Positions 15,469-24,142 of a DNA stretch of 64,000 nucleotides are shown here, one piece after another (positions within the stretch are counted from its first letter, which is position 1; each line of letters begins with the position of its first letter). The DNA comes from Collinsella aerofaciens (GTDB lineage Bacteria > Actinomycetota > Coriobacteriia > Coriobacteriales > Coriobacteriaceae), in contig NAKE01000001.1 of assembly GCA_008680965.1 (NCBI GenBank), forward strand, positions 124,001-188,000, given 5' to 3'. The notes under the pieces were generated by a model. It made no database searches and was not told where the DNA came from. It saw only the letters and a list, made by a program, of their open reading frames with translations. The position numbers and the translations under genes are program-made.

Positions 15469-18096
15469 CTACTCGGCGTCGGGGACCTCGTAGGTGGCCG
15501 CCGGCGTATTGTCGCACACGACGGTAAAGCCGCCGTCCTTGTCGACATCGACCGTCACCTGATCGCCCTCGCGCACCGTGCCGTCGATGATAGCGGCGGC
15601 GATGGCATCCACGACCTCGCGCTGAACCAGACGCTTGAGCGGACGGGCGCCAAAGACCGGGTCCAGGCCGCCCACGGCGAGCATCTGCTTGGCCGCCGGG
15701 GTGATGGCAAGCGTCATGCGCTCCTTGGCCAGACGCGCGCGGACGTCGGCGAGCTGGATGTCGACGATCTTCTCGATCTGCGCCATGCCGAGCGGATGGA
15801 ACACCACGATATCGTCGATACGGTTGAGGAACTCGGGGCGGAAGGTCTGAGCCATGGCGGCGTCGACCTGATGGCGCATCTCCTCCTCGTCCTTGCCGGA
15901 AAGCTCGGCGATAGCCTTGGAGCCCACGTTAGACGTCATGATGATAATCGTGTTCTTGAAGGACACCTGGCGACCCTGGCCATCGGTCAGACGGCCGTCG
16001 TCAAGCACCTGTAGCAGCACGTTGAAGACATCCGGATGAGCCTTCTCCATCTCGTCGAGCAAGATCACGGAGTACGGACGACGGCGCACGGCCTCGGTGA
16101 GCTGGCCGCCCTCGTCGTAGCCCACGTATCCCGGGGGCGCACCGATCAGACGCTGGACGCTGAACTTCTCCATGTACTCGGACATGTCGATACGCACGAG
16201 CGCGCGCTCGTCATCGAACAGGCACTCGGCAAGCGCCTTGGCGAGCTCGGTCTTGCCCACGCCGGTGGGGCCCAGGAAGAAGAAGCTGCCGATGGGCTTG
16301 TCCGGATCGGAGAGACCCGCACGGCTGCGACGCACGGCCGCGGCGACAGCGGAGACCGCCTCGTCCTGGCCGATGACGCGCTTATGCAGCTCGCCCTCCA
16401 GGCCCTTCAGCTTGTCGAGCTCACCCTGCATCATCTTGGACACGGGCACGCCGGTCCAGGCGCTCACGACCTCGGCGATCTCATCGGAGGTCACCTGTTC
16501 GTTGAGGCCCTCGCCGTCCTGCTGCTTTTGCGCCTCGAGCGCGGCCTCGGAATCCTGAATCTGCTGCTGCAGACCAGGAATCACGGAATAGCGCAGCTCG
16601 GACGCACGGCCCAGATCACCGTTGCGCGTCGCGCGCTCCTCTTCGCTTCTGGCCTCGTCGAGCTGTCCCTTGAGCTCCTGCACGTGATCGATGGCGTTCT
16701 TTTGGTTGAGCCAGCCGGCCTTTTGCACGTTGAGCTTTTCTTGGACCTCGGCGATCTCTTGGCGCAGGGCCTCCAGACGCTCCTTGGAGGCGTCGTCGGT
16801 CTCCTTCATGAGCGCCTGCTCCTCGATCTGCAGCTGGGTGAGCTGACGCGTGGTGGCGTCAATCTCAACCGGCATGCTGTCGAGCTCCATGCGCAGGCGG
16901 CTTGCGGCCTCGTCGACCAGGTCGATGGCCTTGTCGGGCAGGAAGCGGTCGGCGATATAGCGATCGGAGAGGTCGGCGGCGGCCACGAGCGCGCTGTCGG
17001 TGATGTGCACGCCATGGAAGATCTCGTACTTCTCCTTGAGGCCACGCAGGATTGAGATGGTGTCCTCAACGGTGGGCTCGGAGACCATCACGGTCTGGAA
17101 ACGACGGGCGAGCGCCGCGTCCTTCTCGATGTACTTGCGGTACTCATCGAGCGTGGTCGCGCCGATCGCATGCAGGTCGCCACGGGCGAGCGCAGGCTTG
17201 AGGATGTTACCGGCGTCCATGGAGCCCTCGGTGGCACCCGCGCCCACAATGGTGTGGAGCTCATCGATGAACAGGATGACCTTGCCTTCGGACTTCTGCA
17301 CTTCCTTGAGCACGGCCTTTAAGCGGTCCTCGAACTCGCCGCGGTACTTGGCGCCTGCGACCAGCGCGCTCATGTCGAGCTCGATGAGGTCGCGGTCGCG
17401 CAGGGTACTCGGCACGTCGCCGGCCACGATACGCTGGGCGATGCCCTCGACGATGGCCGTCTTGCCGACGCCCGGCTCGCCGATGAGCACGGGGTTGTTC
17501 TTGGTGCGACGGGACAGAACCTGGATTGTGCGGCGAATCTCATCGGTACGGCCGATGACCGGGTCGAGCTTGCCGGCACGGGCAAGGTCGCAGATATTGC
17601 GGCCGTACTGCTCCAGCGCCTCAAACTGAGTCTTGTCCTCGGCAGACGTCACGCGGTCATCGCCACGCAGCTCCTCGTAGACTTGCTCGATGCGCTCCTT
17701 GGTCACGCCGGCGTCGCGCAGAACGCGGCCGGCCTCACCCTTGTCCTCGGCAAGTGCCATCAGCAGATGCTCGGTCACCACAAAGCTGTCGCCCATCTTG
17801 GTGGCCTTCTTCTCGGCCTTCTCGATGACGCGGACGAGCTCATTGGAAAGACCCATCTGCTGGCCCTCGCCCGAAACCTTAGGCGCATGGTCGATGGCAT
17901 CCTGCGTGGAGCGTGCGAGCTGGGCCGGGTCGGCACCGATGCGCTCGATAATCACGGAGATATTGCGCTCACCAGCACCGAGCAGGGCAGACAGCAGGTG
18001 AATCGGCTCCACCGCGCCGGCCTGCGCGTCGGCAGCCGTGCTCATGGCGGTCTGCAGCGCCTCGCGCGACGTCATTGCTAGCTTATCGATTCTCAT
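15469..18096 (-). CDS. clpB: ATP-dependent chaperone ClpB
   Basis: 875 aa. The layout is an N-terminal Clp repeat domain (~1-145), a first AAA+ ring with Walker A GEPGVGKT, a coiled middle domain (~400-525) with LNVQKAGWLNQKNAIDHV, a second AAA+ with GPTGVGKT and Walker B VILLDEME, and the C-terminal ClpB domain. The middle domain separates ClpB from ClpA/ClpC. It pulls proteins out of aggregates together with DnaK, DnaJ and GrpE, all encoded 9-15 kb away. GAGGTGA precedes the ATG. A 27-bp inverted repeat at 18186-18212, almost the same as one upstream of dnaK, suggests shared heat-shock repression. Confidence 0.97.
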   Translation of the reverse strand: MRIDKLAMTSREALQTAMSTAADAQAGAVEPIHLLSALLGAGERNISVIIERIGADPAQLARSTQDAIDHAPKVSGEGQQMGLSNELVRVIEKAEKKATKMGDSFVVTEHLLMALAEDKGEAGRVLRDAGVTKERIEQVYEELRGDDRVTSAEDKTQFEALEQYGRNICDLARAGKLDPVIGRTDEIRRTIQVLSRRTKNNPVLIGEPGVGKTAIVEGIAQRIVAGDVPSTLRDRDLIELDMSALVAGAKYRGEFEDRLKAVLKEVQKSEGKVILFIDELHTIVGAGATEGSMDAGNILKPALARGDLHAIGATTLDEYRKYIEKDAALARRFQTVMVSEPTVEDTISILRGLKEKYEIFHGVHITDSALVAAADLSDRYIADRFLPDKAIDLVDEAASRLRMELDSMPVEIDATTRQLTQLQIEEQALMKETDDASKERLEALRQEIAEVQEKLNVQKAGWLNQKNAIDHVQELKGQLDEARSEEERATRNGDLGRASELRYSVIPGLQQQIQDSEAALEAQKQQDGEGLNEQVTSDEIAEVVSAWTGVPVSKMMQGELDKLKGLEGELHKRVIGQDEAVSAVAAAVRRSRAGLSDPDKPIGSFFFLGPTGVGKTELAKALAECLFDDERALVRIDMSEYMEKFSVQRLIGAPPGYVGYDEGGQLTEAVRRRPYSVILLDEMEKAHPDVFNVLLQVLDDGRLTDGQGRQVSFKNTIIIMTSNVGSKAIAELSGKDEEEMRHQVDAAMAQTFRPEFLNRIDDIVVFHPLGMAQIEKIVDIQLADVRARLAKERMTLAITPAAKQMLAVGGLDPVFGARPLKRLVQREVVDAIAAAIIDGTVREGDQVTVDVDKDGGFTVVCDNTPAATYEVPDAE

Positions 18097-18185
18097 GGAA
18101 TCACCTCTCTTGGGGCGGCCGCCCTACGGGGCGGCTTCACGTTGTTCGAGATGTATTGTTGCCAGCTTTGCGCGATCTTATACAC

Positions 18186-18212
18186 AAATCTAAGTCTCTA
18201 TATATAAGATTT
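18186..18212. promoter_or_regulatory. HspR-type operator candidate upstream of clpB
   Basis: Inverted repeat AAATCTAAGTC-N5-ATATAAGATTT. Both 11-base halves match the site upstream of dnaK (31141-31167) exactly and the spacing is identical. A minus-strand -10-like TATAAG (18177-18182) lies on its gene-proximal side. HspR as the binder is inferred from the shared targets and the hspR gene at 26731. Confidence 0.75.
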
Positions 18213-18227
18213 TCTGAGTGATTAAGA

Positions 18228-18278
18228 GATAGGGGGCAGGCACGCTCACCCACTGCGGCCTCGTCCCCTTACTATCTC
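18228..18278. repeat. Loose palindrome carrying GGGGCAGGCAC
   Basis: GAGATAG and CTATCTC enclose a segment with GGGGCAGGCAC and GTCCCC. The inner phrase resembles that of the R2 and R4 palindromes. Weaker than the others. Confidence 0.4.
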
Positions 18279-18490
18279 AATCTGTAACATCTATCGACCG
18301 TTTCCGGCTCCAGATGTTACAGATCGAGATGAATTGTTCAGCGGCGCCCGTTTATCTAAATCTGTAACATCTGGTCAGCAAATAGAGCTCTATCTGTTAC
18401 AAATCGAGACGAACAGAAAACACCCGGATCAAAAATCTAAATCTGTAACACCAGGCCCACTTTTAGCGGCCAAGATGTTACAGATCGAGA
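18275..18490. repeat. Array of three 55-bp palindromes (family R7)
   Basis: Units at 18275-18329, 18355-18409 and 18436-18490 are each 55 bp and start 80-81 bp apart. Each has a left arm like TCTAAATCTGTAACATCT and a right arm like AGATGTTACAGATCGAGA. Centres and the 25-26-bp spacers differ. The array lies between the clpB control region and an IS3 element. No gene fits here. Confidence 0.85.
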
Positions 18491-18498
18491 CAGACCGA

Positions 18499-18519
18499 AA
18501 ACCACCACAAAGAGGACAG
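18499..18519. repeat. R2 palindrome, left half, cut by IS3
   Basis: Reads ACCACCACAAAG then AGGACAG; the other half, CAGGCACCTTTGTGGTGGT, is at 22269-22287. The last three bases, CAG, are the target duplication. Confidence 0.85.
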
Positions 18520-18565
18520 TGAACTGCCTCCCATTTCTTGGACATCGGGAAATGGGAGGTTTTCC

Positions 18566-19063
18566 ATGAGTATAGACCTCAGGGTGAAGCACGATCTGGA
18601 GTCCAGGAGGCGGGCCGTCGAGCTCTTCGACGCCGGCGTCGGCTGCAAGCCGGCGGCCGAGGCCCTGTCCGTCCCCCGCGAGACCGTGAGAGAATGGCAG
18701 TGGGTATACCGGGCGTTCGGAAGCGAGGCGCTGCTGTCCATGGGCGGGAAACAATCCAGGTACACATTCGAGCAGAGGGTCGCCGCGGCGTCGGCCGTGG
18801 TCGACGGCGGGATGGCGAAGACCGACGCCATGGCCGAGTTCGGGATCAGGTCGAAGTCCCCGCTGGAGCGCTGGTGCAGGCTCTACCGCGAGGGCGGCGC
18901 CGAGGCGCTGCGGCCCGGCCCGAAGGGCAGGCCGAGGGGGTCGAGGTCGAAACCCCGGGCCCGCACCCGCGAGCAGGAACTCGAGGAGCGCTGCCGCAGG
19001 CTCGAGGCCGAGGTCGCCTACCTAAAAAAATTGCGCGCCCTGGTCGAGCGGGACGGGCTCTGA
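18566..19063 (+). CDS. IS3-family transposase OrfA
   Basis: 165 aa. It has two helix-turn-helix parts (AVELFDAGVGCKPAAEALSV; AKTDAMAEFGIRSKSPLERW) and a C-terminal leucine/charged coil (EQELEERCRRLEAEVAYLKKL), the normal OrfA plan for DNA binding and dimer formation. GGGAGG precedes the ATG. An A7 run at 19024-19030 near the end is a typical -1 slippery site, letting ribosomes continue into OrfB as a fused transposase. Confidence 0.92.
   Translation: MSIDLRVKHDLESRRRAVELFDAGVGCKPAAEALSVPRETVREWQWVYRAFGSEALLSMGGKQSRYTFEQRVAAASAVVDGGMAKTDAMAEFGIRSKSPLERWCRLYREGGAEALRPGPKGRPRGSRSKPRARTREQELEERCRRLEAEVAYLKKLRALVERDGL
19024..19030 (+). other. A7 slippery heptamer for programmed -1 frameshifting
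   Basis: A AAA AAA in the OrfA frame. Moving back one base after the two Lys codons joins OrfA to the OrfB frame (KKIARPG...). This is the standard IS3 arrangement. Confidence 0.85.
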
Positions 19064-19608
19064 CCAGGGCGGCGGCCGAGGCGGTGAGGGCGCTGCGCGC
19101 GGAGGGGCACTCCCTGCGCCACCTACTGGAGTGCTCGGGGCTCAGGAGGTCGACCTACTACTACGCGCTGGCGCACCCGCGGAGGCCGACCAGGCCCGAG
19201 CTGCGCGACGCCGCGGCCGAGATATTCTCGCGCACCGCCAACGGCTGCGGGCACCGGCAGATAGCCATGTGCCTGCGCGCCGAGCTGGGCGCGGTCGTGG
19301 CCGACAAGACCGTGCTCAAGATGATGCGCGAGATGGGCATCCGGTGCGGGATACGCCGCCGGGGCTCCCGCCGCCGGTACAGCTCCTACAGGGGGCTCGT
19401 GGGGAGCACGTTCGAGAACGTCATCGCGAGGGACTTCGGCGCCGAGGGGCCGTGGCAGAAGCTCGGCACCGACGTCACCGAGTTCAAGGTGGCCGGCGCC
19501 AAGTGTTAGCGTCAATATATTTTTCACCATTTTCACCAACGTATTTTCGCCAATCGCGCCAACGCGGATGCGCCGGATTCGCCAACGCGGATGCGCCGCT
19601 TTCGGCGT

Positions 19609-20397
19609 CTAGGCTCCCTCCTCCTTCCCGTCCTCACCGCCGATGGATACGTCCTTCAGGCGGTACGACCGTCCCGTTATCTTGATCATCGCGCAATGGT
19701 GGCAAAGCCTGTCGGCCACCGCCGAGGCCGTGACGTTGCTGCCGAACACGTCGCCCCACCTGCCCACCGGCACGTTGGTCGTGACGATGGTCGACCGCTT
19801 TAGCGCGTAGCGCCTGTTGACCAGCTGGAACAGCAGGTCGGCGCCCTCCTTGCCGATATCGAGGTAGCCGAGCTCGTCTATTATCAGCAGGCTGCAGTGC
19901 TCGTAGAACCGCATCCTGCGCGCCAGCGCCTCCTTCGCCGAGGCGTGCTTGAGGTCCTCGACCAGCCTCGAGCAGTCGGCGAAGTACACCTGCTTGCGGG
20001 CCATCACCGCCTCGTGGCCTATGGCTATCGACAGGTGGGTCTTGCCGACGCCCGGGCTGCCGACGAGCACGACGTTGTCGCCGCGGTCGATGAACTCGAG
20101 CGTGGCCAGCTGCTCGACCAGCCCGCGCGGCACGCTCGGCTGGAAGCCCCAGTCGAAGTCGGCCAGCGTCTTTATGTAGGGGAAGTTGGCCATCCTCGTG
20201 CGGCGCTCGTCGTCGGCGCGCCGCTTGAGGGCTATCTGGGCGTCGGTGAGCTCGAGCATGGCGTCGACCAGGCCCTTCCTCCCGTCGGCGACGAGCCTGA
20301 CGTACTCGGGCACCGACGACGCCATGCCCTCGAGCCCCAGCTCCTCGAGGTTGGCCGCCAGGCGGTTGAGGGGGCTGGCCTGCACGGCGGCGCTCAC
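19609..20397 (-). CDS. istB: IS21 helper ATPase IstB
   Basis: 262 aa AAA+ protein. Walker A is GSPGVGKTH, Walker B LLIIDELGYL, with the IstB signature TTNVPVGRWGDVFG near the C-terminus. It assembles on DNA and stimulates the IstA transposase. The start is GTG overlapping the istA stop (GTGA), showing translational coupling. Confidence 0.95.
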   Translation of the reverse strand: MSAAVQASPLNRLAANLEELGLEGMASSVPEYVRLVADGRKGLVDAMLELTDAQIALKRRADDERRTRMANFPYIKTLADFDWGFQPSVPRGLVEQLATLEFIDRGDNVVLVGSPGVGKTHLSIAIGHEAVMARKQVYFADCSRLVEDLKHASAKEALARRMRFYEHCSLLIIDELGYLDIGKEGADLLFQLVNRRYALKRSTIVTTNVPVGRWGDVFGSNVTASAVADRLCHHCAMIKITGRSYRLKDVSIGGEDGKEEGA

Positions 20398-21632
20398 AGC
20401 GAGCCCCCTATCGAGTCGAGCAGGCCGAGGTTGGCCGCGGCGGCCGCCTCGATGTCGCCGGCGGCGTCGCCGAACCACCGCTTGCCGGCCATGGCCTCGG
20501 CGTAGTGCGCCGGGTCGTAGGCCGGCCCGCCCGCCACGTGCGTGGCCACCAGCTCGCCGCCGACGTAGCAGTCCATCGCGCCGCCGGGCATGCAGACGAT
20601 GCGGGCGGGCCTGCCGATGCAGCGCCTGGGCACCGACATGGGCTCGCCGTGCGCGCTCACCAGCATCGTGGCCGGCACCCTGGCCACGCGCACCACGTCG
20701 CCCATCGCCTCCTCGAGGGCGCGCAGGTTGCCGACGGGCAGCAGCGCGTCCTTCTCCTCCATGAACAGCGCGGAGGGCGGCAGCCCCGTGGTCTCGTTGG
20801 GCTCGGAGTTGCTGGCGTCCTCGATCCGCGCGACGATCTCGTCGATGTCGTCCCAGCCGTCGAAGTCGCCCTGGTAGGCCATGAGCCGCGACAGGAAGCG
20901 GTTCGACGACTCGACCTTGCCCTTCGTCTGGGGGCTGCGCGGGCGGCACAGCTTCAGCTCGAAGCCGGCGGCCTTGGCGAACTCGTACGCGCGCTGGACC
21001 TTGAGGCGCCGGCCGCCCTTGACCGTCACCAGGGCGGACATGTTGTCCGTGACCCACTCGCGCGGCACGCCGCCGAGCCTCGCGATCGTGGCGTACATGC
21101 ACCTGACCAGGTCATCGGTCGTCCTGGTCCTCGACCGGATGAATATGTGCCTGCGGGAATGGCCCAGCGTCGCCGCGAACACGTTGAACTCGAACAGCTC
21201 GCCGTCGCGGTTCGCCATCTTGACGGACTCCTTCCAGTCGAACTGCAGCTGCAGTCCGGGCGGCGTCTCGAAGCGCGGGTGCGGCTCCGGGCCGCCGGAG
21301 GCCCCGACGGCGATGCCGTTCTTGCGCATGAACTGGGTGAAGGCGTTGTAGCCGGCCAGGTCCTCGCCGGGATACCTGTGCAGCAGCCACTCGTGGATGC
21401 CCTTCTTGGTGACTCCCGGCAGCTGCGCCTTGGCGGCCACCTCCTCTATGTGCGCGTCGAACGAGCCCGCCCTGTCGCCGCGCCCGTCGCGGGGCCGCCC
21501 GCCCTCGGCCCTCCAGTACGACGCCACGGTGTGCCTGTCCTTGCCGTAGCGCTTCGCTATGTCGCTGAAGTTGGGCTTTATGCCCGCTTCCCTGTACATG
21601 TCCAACTCTCCGATCAGGTTCTTCTCCGCCAC
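20394..21632 (-). CDS. istA: IS21 transposase IstA
   Basis: 412 aa. The N-terminal HTH reads NFSDIAKRYGKDRHTVASYW. The integrase core has its acidic triad in LQFDWKES, WVTDNMSALV and TKGKVESSNR. A C-terminal beta-barrel-like region follows. GGAGGAGC precedes a GTG start. It overlaps istB. Looks intact, so the element may be active. Confidence 0.95.
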   Translation of the reverse strand: MAEKNLIGELDMYREAGIKPNFSDIAKRYGKDRHTVASYWRAEGGRPRDGRGDRAGSFDAHIEEVAAKAQLPGVTKKGIHEWLLHRYPGEDLAGYNAFTQFMRKNGIAVGASGGPEPHPRFETPPGLQLQFDWKESVKMANRDGELFEFNVFAATLGHSRRHIFIRSRTRTTDDLVRCMYATIARLGGVPREWVTDNMSALVTVKGGRRLKVQRAYEFAKAAGFELKLCRPRSPQTKGKVESSNRFLSRLMAYQGDFDGWDDIDEIVARIEDASNSEPNETTGLPPSALFMEEKDALLPVGNLRALEEAMGDVVRVARVPATMLVSAHGEPMSVPRRCIGRPARIVCMPGGAMDCYVGGELVATHVAGGPAYDPAHYAEAMAGKRWFGDAAGDIEAAAAANLGLLDSIGGSL

Positions 21633-22268
21633 GGCCCGCTCCTCCCGAAAGCATCGTTCGCTCGTCGATCGAAGCGTAAGCCCCGGCGTTGGTGGAAATG
21701 GTGAAAATGCGTTGGCGCAAATGGCGGGATTGCGTTGGCATGATTGGTTGTTGAGCGTTGGTCAAAATGGTTGTTTTTACAGTAGCGCTAACACCAAGGC
21801 CTACTGGGCCCCGGTGCTCGACTTCTGCACGAAGGAGATCGTGGCGAGCGACATATCGACCTCGCCGGACCTCGCCCAGCAGCACAGGATGCTCGACCGG
21901 CTCCTCGAGGCCCTGCCCGACGGGGCGGCACCGACCATGCACTCGGACATGGGCTGGCAGTACCAGCACGAGTCCTACGCCTCCAGGCTGGAGGGGGCGG
22001 GCATCACCCAGAGCATGTCGCGCAAGGGGAACTGCATCGACAACGCCGCCACCGAGCAGCTCTTCGGCCACGTGAAGGACGAGTTCTACCGCGGCAGGGA
22101 GTGGGGCAGCTTCGAGGACTTCAAGCGCGACCTGGAGGAGTACATAGCCCATTGGAACACGCGGCGCAGGCAGGTAAGATTGAAGGGCCTGACGCCGGAG
22201 GAGTTCCGGAACCGGGCCCTTGCGGCGTAGTCGCTATTTATTCAGTCCAAGTTTCGGGGCGCAGTTCA

Positions 22269-22287
22269 CAGGCACCTTTGTGGTGGT
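22269..22287. repeat. R2 palindrome, right half
   Basis: CAGGCACCTTTGTGGTGGT; partner of 18499-18519 across the IS3 element. Confidence 0.85.
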
Positions 22288-22295
22288 CGCGGTCT

Positions 22296-22967
22296 CTACT
22301 CCTTCGCCGAACCCGTACTTCCCGATTCGACGGTCCAGGGCATCTCATCCTCGAACAGCCATGTACGGGCAGACCCACTATCGCGTGCAGTCTGCGGGTC
22401 AGGCAAGCAGGTCTGTTTATAGGCATCTTGGATACACTGACCCATAAAATCGTTGAGCTCGCTCTGGTCGCCCTCCATGACATAGGCGACATCGCCGTCC
22501 ATGATGTAGATGCCCGGACCCTCATTGCCCTCGTAGCCCGGATCGTACGAGACATCACATAACTTTGCGCCGTTTGCAGTGTCCAGCTCGATGGACGAGT
22601 GGCATCCGCCAACCATGTCGTTCGCTTTTGCCCGATAGGACGCATATCCGTACCAACGCTTAAATGTTTTGCCCTTGAGTAGCTCGGACGCCCTATCGAT
22701 CAGGCTTGTATCCGTGGTATAGCGCATGGCCCCAAGCTGAATACGCGGATAATTACTAATACCCAGCACAGCCGGCTGCTCATCAAAATCAACGGTAATG
22801 GTCTCGGGCTTGTCGTCGCCGGTCAGAAGTTCGACAGATTGAGTCACAGGCTTGACCACCGGCTCCGTCACCGCAGCAGGTAGAAATGCCATACCGACAG
22901 CGCCCGCGCCAACCACAGCGATCGCAAGCGCCAAGACAATCAATCCAATACGGGCAGAACGGCTCAC
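22296..22967 (-). CDS. Membrane-anchored protein of unknown function
   Basis: 223 aa from the GTG at 22967, chosen because GGGG lies nine bases upstream and the protein then begins directly with a short basic stretch and a membrane helix (~6-30, IGLIVLALAIAVVGAGAVGMAF). A start 13 codons earlier is possible. The rest should be outside the cell; it has a mixed fold with acidic patches and five Cys, two near CHSSIELDTANGAKLC. No family recognised. R2 repeats flank it on both sides. Confidence 0.65.
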   Translation of the reverse strand: MSRSARIGLIVLALAIAVVGAGAVGMAFLPAAVTEPVVKPVTQSVELLTGDDKPETITVDFDEQPAVLGISNYPRIQLGAMRYTTDTSLIDRASELLKGKTFKRWYGYASYRAKANDMVGGCHSSIELDTANGAKLCDVSYDPGYEGNEGPGIYIMDGDVAYVMEGDQSELNDFMGQCIQDAYKQTCLPDPQTARDSGSARTWLFEDEMPWTVESGSTGSAKE

Positions 22968-23056
22968 GGCAAAACACCCCACAATGCAAACCTTCGCCAC
23001 CTGCACTAATGATACCGCCAGCTAACACTATTACCAAAAGAAGCCGCGCGCTCCTC

Positions 23057-23091
23057 ACCACCACAAAGGGGACAGGCACCTTTGTGGTGGT
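23057..23091. repeat. R2 palindrome, copy b
   Basis: 12-bp perfect arms ACCACCACAAAG (23057-23068) and CTTTGTGGTGGT (23080-23091) around GGGACAGGCAC. Confidence 0.88.
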
Positions 23092-23201
23092 TTTCGACGC
23101 TAACGGTCGACCATCTCGCGCAATGAGATTAAACTTGAATTGCTCTCTGAACATATCCATTTCTGCCTATCCTCAACAGATCTTTGTCTCGAGGAGCGCA
23201 T

Positions 23202-23870
23202 ATGAAGCCGCCTCATTCCACCGGTCGCAACGTCATCGCCATTCTCGCCATACCCATCGTGATGCTCTTCCTTATCGTCATCACGCCCTTTTCCCTCGGT
23301 ATCGCCTCGCCCTTCGATTTATGCGGAATGGTCGACGCCAGCTCGCGTGCCACCTCGCTCTCCTTTATCTGTCGCGGCGTGTTTTACGAAGATGGAATTC
23401 CCACCGGAAGTTGGCAGTCAAAGTTGCCACTGCTCGGTCAGATCGACGGATGCTCCCCCTATTTCTGCCTTGGACCTCAGACGCTAAACTATCTAATCGA
23501 CGACCAGCCACTCGACTTCATCACCCTCGCCTACGACTACGCACCAAACACCGATGAGCGCCACATGAACCAAGTCCTCGACAAGATGCTTGGACAGTGC
23601 GGGCTCACCGAGGAGGCCGGTCGAACCATCTATAGCAACCAGAAATTAAAGCGAACAGAACTCCGCCGTGTCGGAAAAATCAAAGGGCGAAACGGGGCCG
23701 CCTACTGGGATGCCTGGGCAACACGCGACAAGGGCGAATTCGGACACAGCACCTATATGGTCACTGTCTACACCAAAGACGGAATTAAGGACAATGTTGA
23801 CGATTTCGCGTCATCCAAACTCGGCATCCCCAAAACAACCAAACCCGCCAGCCCAGATGAAATTCTGTAG
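23202..23870 (+). CDS. Membrane-anchored or secreted protein of unknown function
   Basis: 222 aa. A hydrophobic N-terminal helix (~10-35, VIAILAIPIVMLFLIVITPFSLG) acts as anchor or signal. The remainder is probably extracellular with several Cys (CGMVDAS, FICRG, GCSPYFCLG, GQCGL) that could form disulfides. No known family. The ATG at 23202 was chosen for GAGGAG six bases upstream. It is divergent from the unknown gene at 22296; both encode small anchored, Cys-containing proteins, so a shared role is possible but unproven. Confidence 0.65.
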   Translation: MKPPHSTGRNVIAILAIPIVMLFLIVITPFSLGIASPFDLCGMVDASSRATSLSFICRGVFYEDGIPTGSWQSKLPLLGQIDGCSPYFCLGPQTLNYLIDDQPLDFITLAYDYAPNTDERHMNQVLDKMLGQCGLTEEAGRTIYSNQKLKRTELRRVGKIKGRNGAAYWDAWATRDKGEFGHSTYMVTVYTKDGIKDNVDDFASSKLGIPKTTKPASPDEIL

Positions 23871-23923
23871 AGCCGCCCATTAACATGCCGCTCAACGATC
23901 ACAACAGCATCGAGCTCGTCCCC

Positions 23924-23958
23924 ACCACCACAAAGGTGCCTGCCCCCTTTGTGGTGGT
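23924..23958. repeat. R2 palindrome, copy c (core inverted)
   Basis: Same 12-bp arms as copy b, but the centre reads GTGCCTGCCCC, i.e. the copy-b centre in the other orientation. It lies between convergent genes. Confidence 0.88.
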
Positions 23959-24054
23959 TTTCAACAAAAAGAAGCCGCCCCGATAACAGAGGCGGCATCA
24001 AGCAAGTCTATTTATTAGCGTCCCTCAAGACCCAACGAGAACGCAGAAATGTAG

Positions 24055-24126
24055 CCCGGGGCTTACCCTTTCCCGAACGCGGCCCTCGTGAAGCGCGTGA
24101 GCGGGCGGGAAAGGGTAAGCCCCGGG
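24055..24126. repeat. Long inverted repeat between convergent genes
   Basis: 20-bp perfect arms CCCGGGGCTTACCCTTTCCC (24055-24074) and its complement (24107-24126), 32-nt centre. It could end transcription from both sides, though no T tract follows. Confidence 0.8.
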
Positions 24127-24142
24127 CGGACAATTAAGTGCG

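Larger units (their letters stand above)
19504..21793 (-). mobile_element. IS21-family element (copy 1) inserted in the IS3 orfB
   Basis: 2290 bp. Both ends start TGTTAGCG inward, with ACCATTTT.ACCAAC-type repeats further in, as usual for IS21. CCAAG at 19499-19503 and 21794-21798 is a 5-bp target duplication. istA and istB are intact. Confidence 0.93.
19031..22230 (+). pseudogene. IS3-family transposase OrfB, interrupted by IS21
   Basis: The 5' part (to 19503) encodes the HTH_21 region and the first catalytic Asp (GTDVTEFKVAGAK). The 3' part (21799-22230) resumes AYWAPVLDFCTKEIVAS and carries the second Asp (HSDMGWQY) and the Glu (ATEQLFGHVKDEF). Precise removal of the IS21 and one CCAAG copy restores one frame across the join, so the gene was intact before the insertion. 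It has no ATG of its own and depends on the A7 frameshift. The IS21 insertion now inactivates it. Confidence 0.92.
18520..22268 (+). mobile_element. IS3-family element (two-frame type) split by an IS21 element
   Basis: Outer ends TGAACTGC..CTTGGAC match in 18 of 24 positions between 18520 and the complement of 22268. Flanking CAG (18517-18519 and 22269-22271) is a 3-bp target duplication. Removing the inner IS21 and one CCAAG leaves 1454 bp, a normal IS3 size. Confidence 0.92.

Noticed and set aside
18275..18490. CRISPR array
   Set aside because: Only three units, each a 55-bp palindrome whose centre also varies; repeats are not identical and no cas genes are near.
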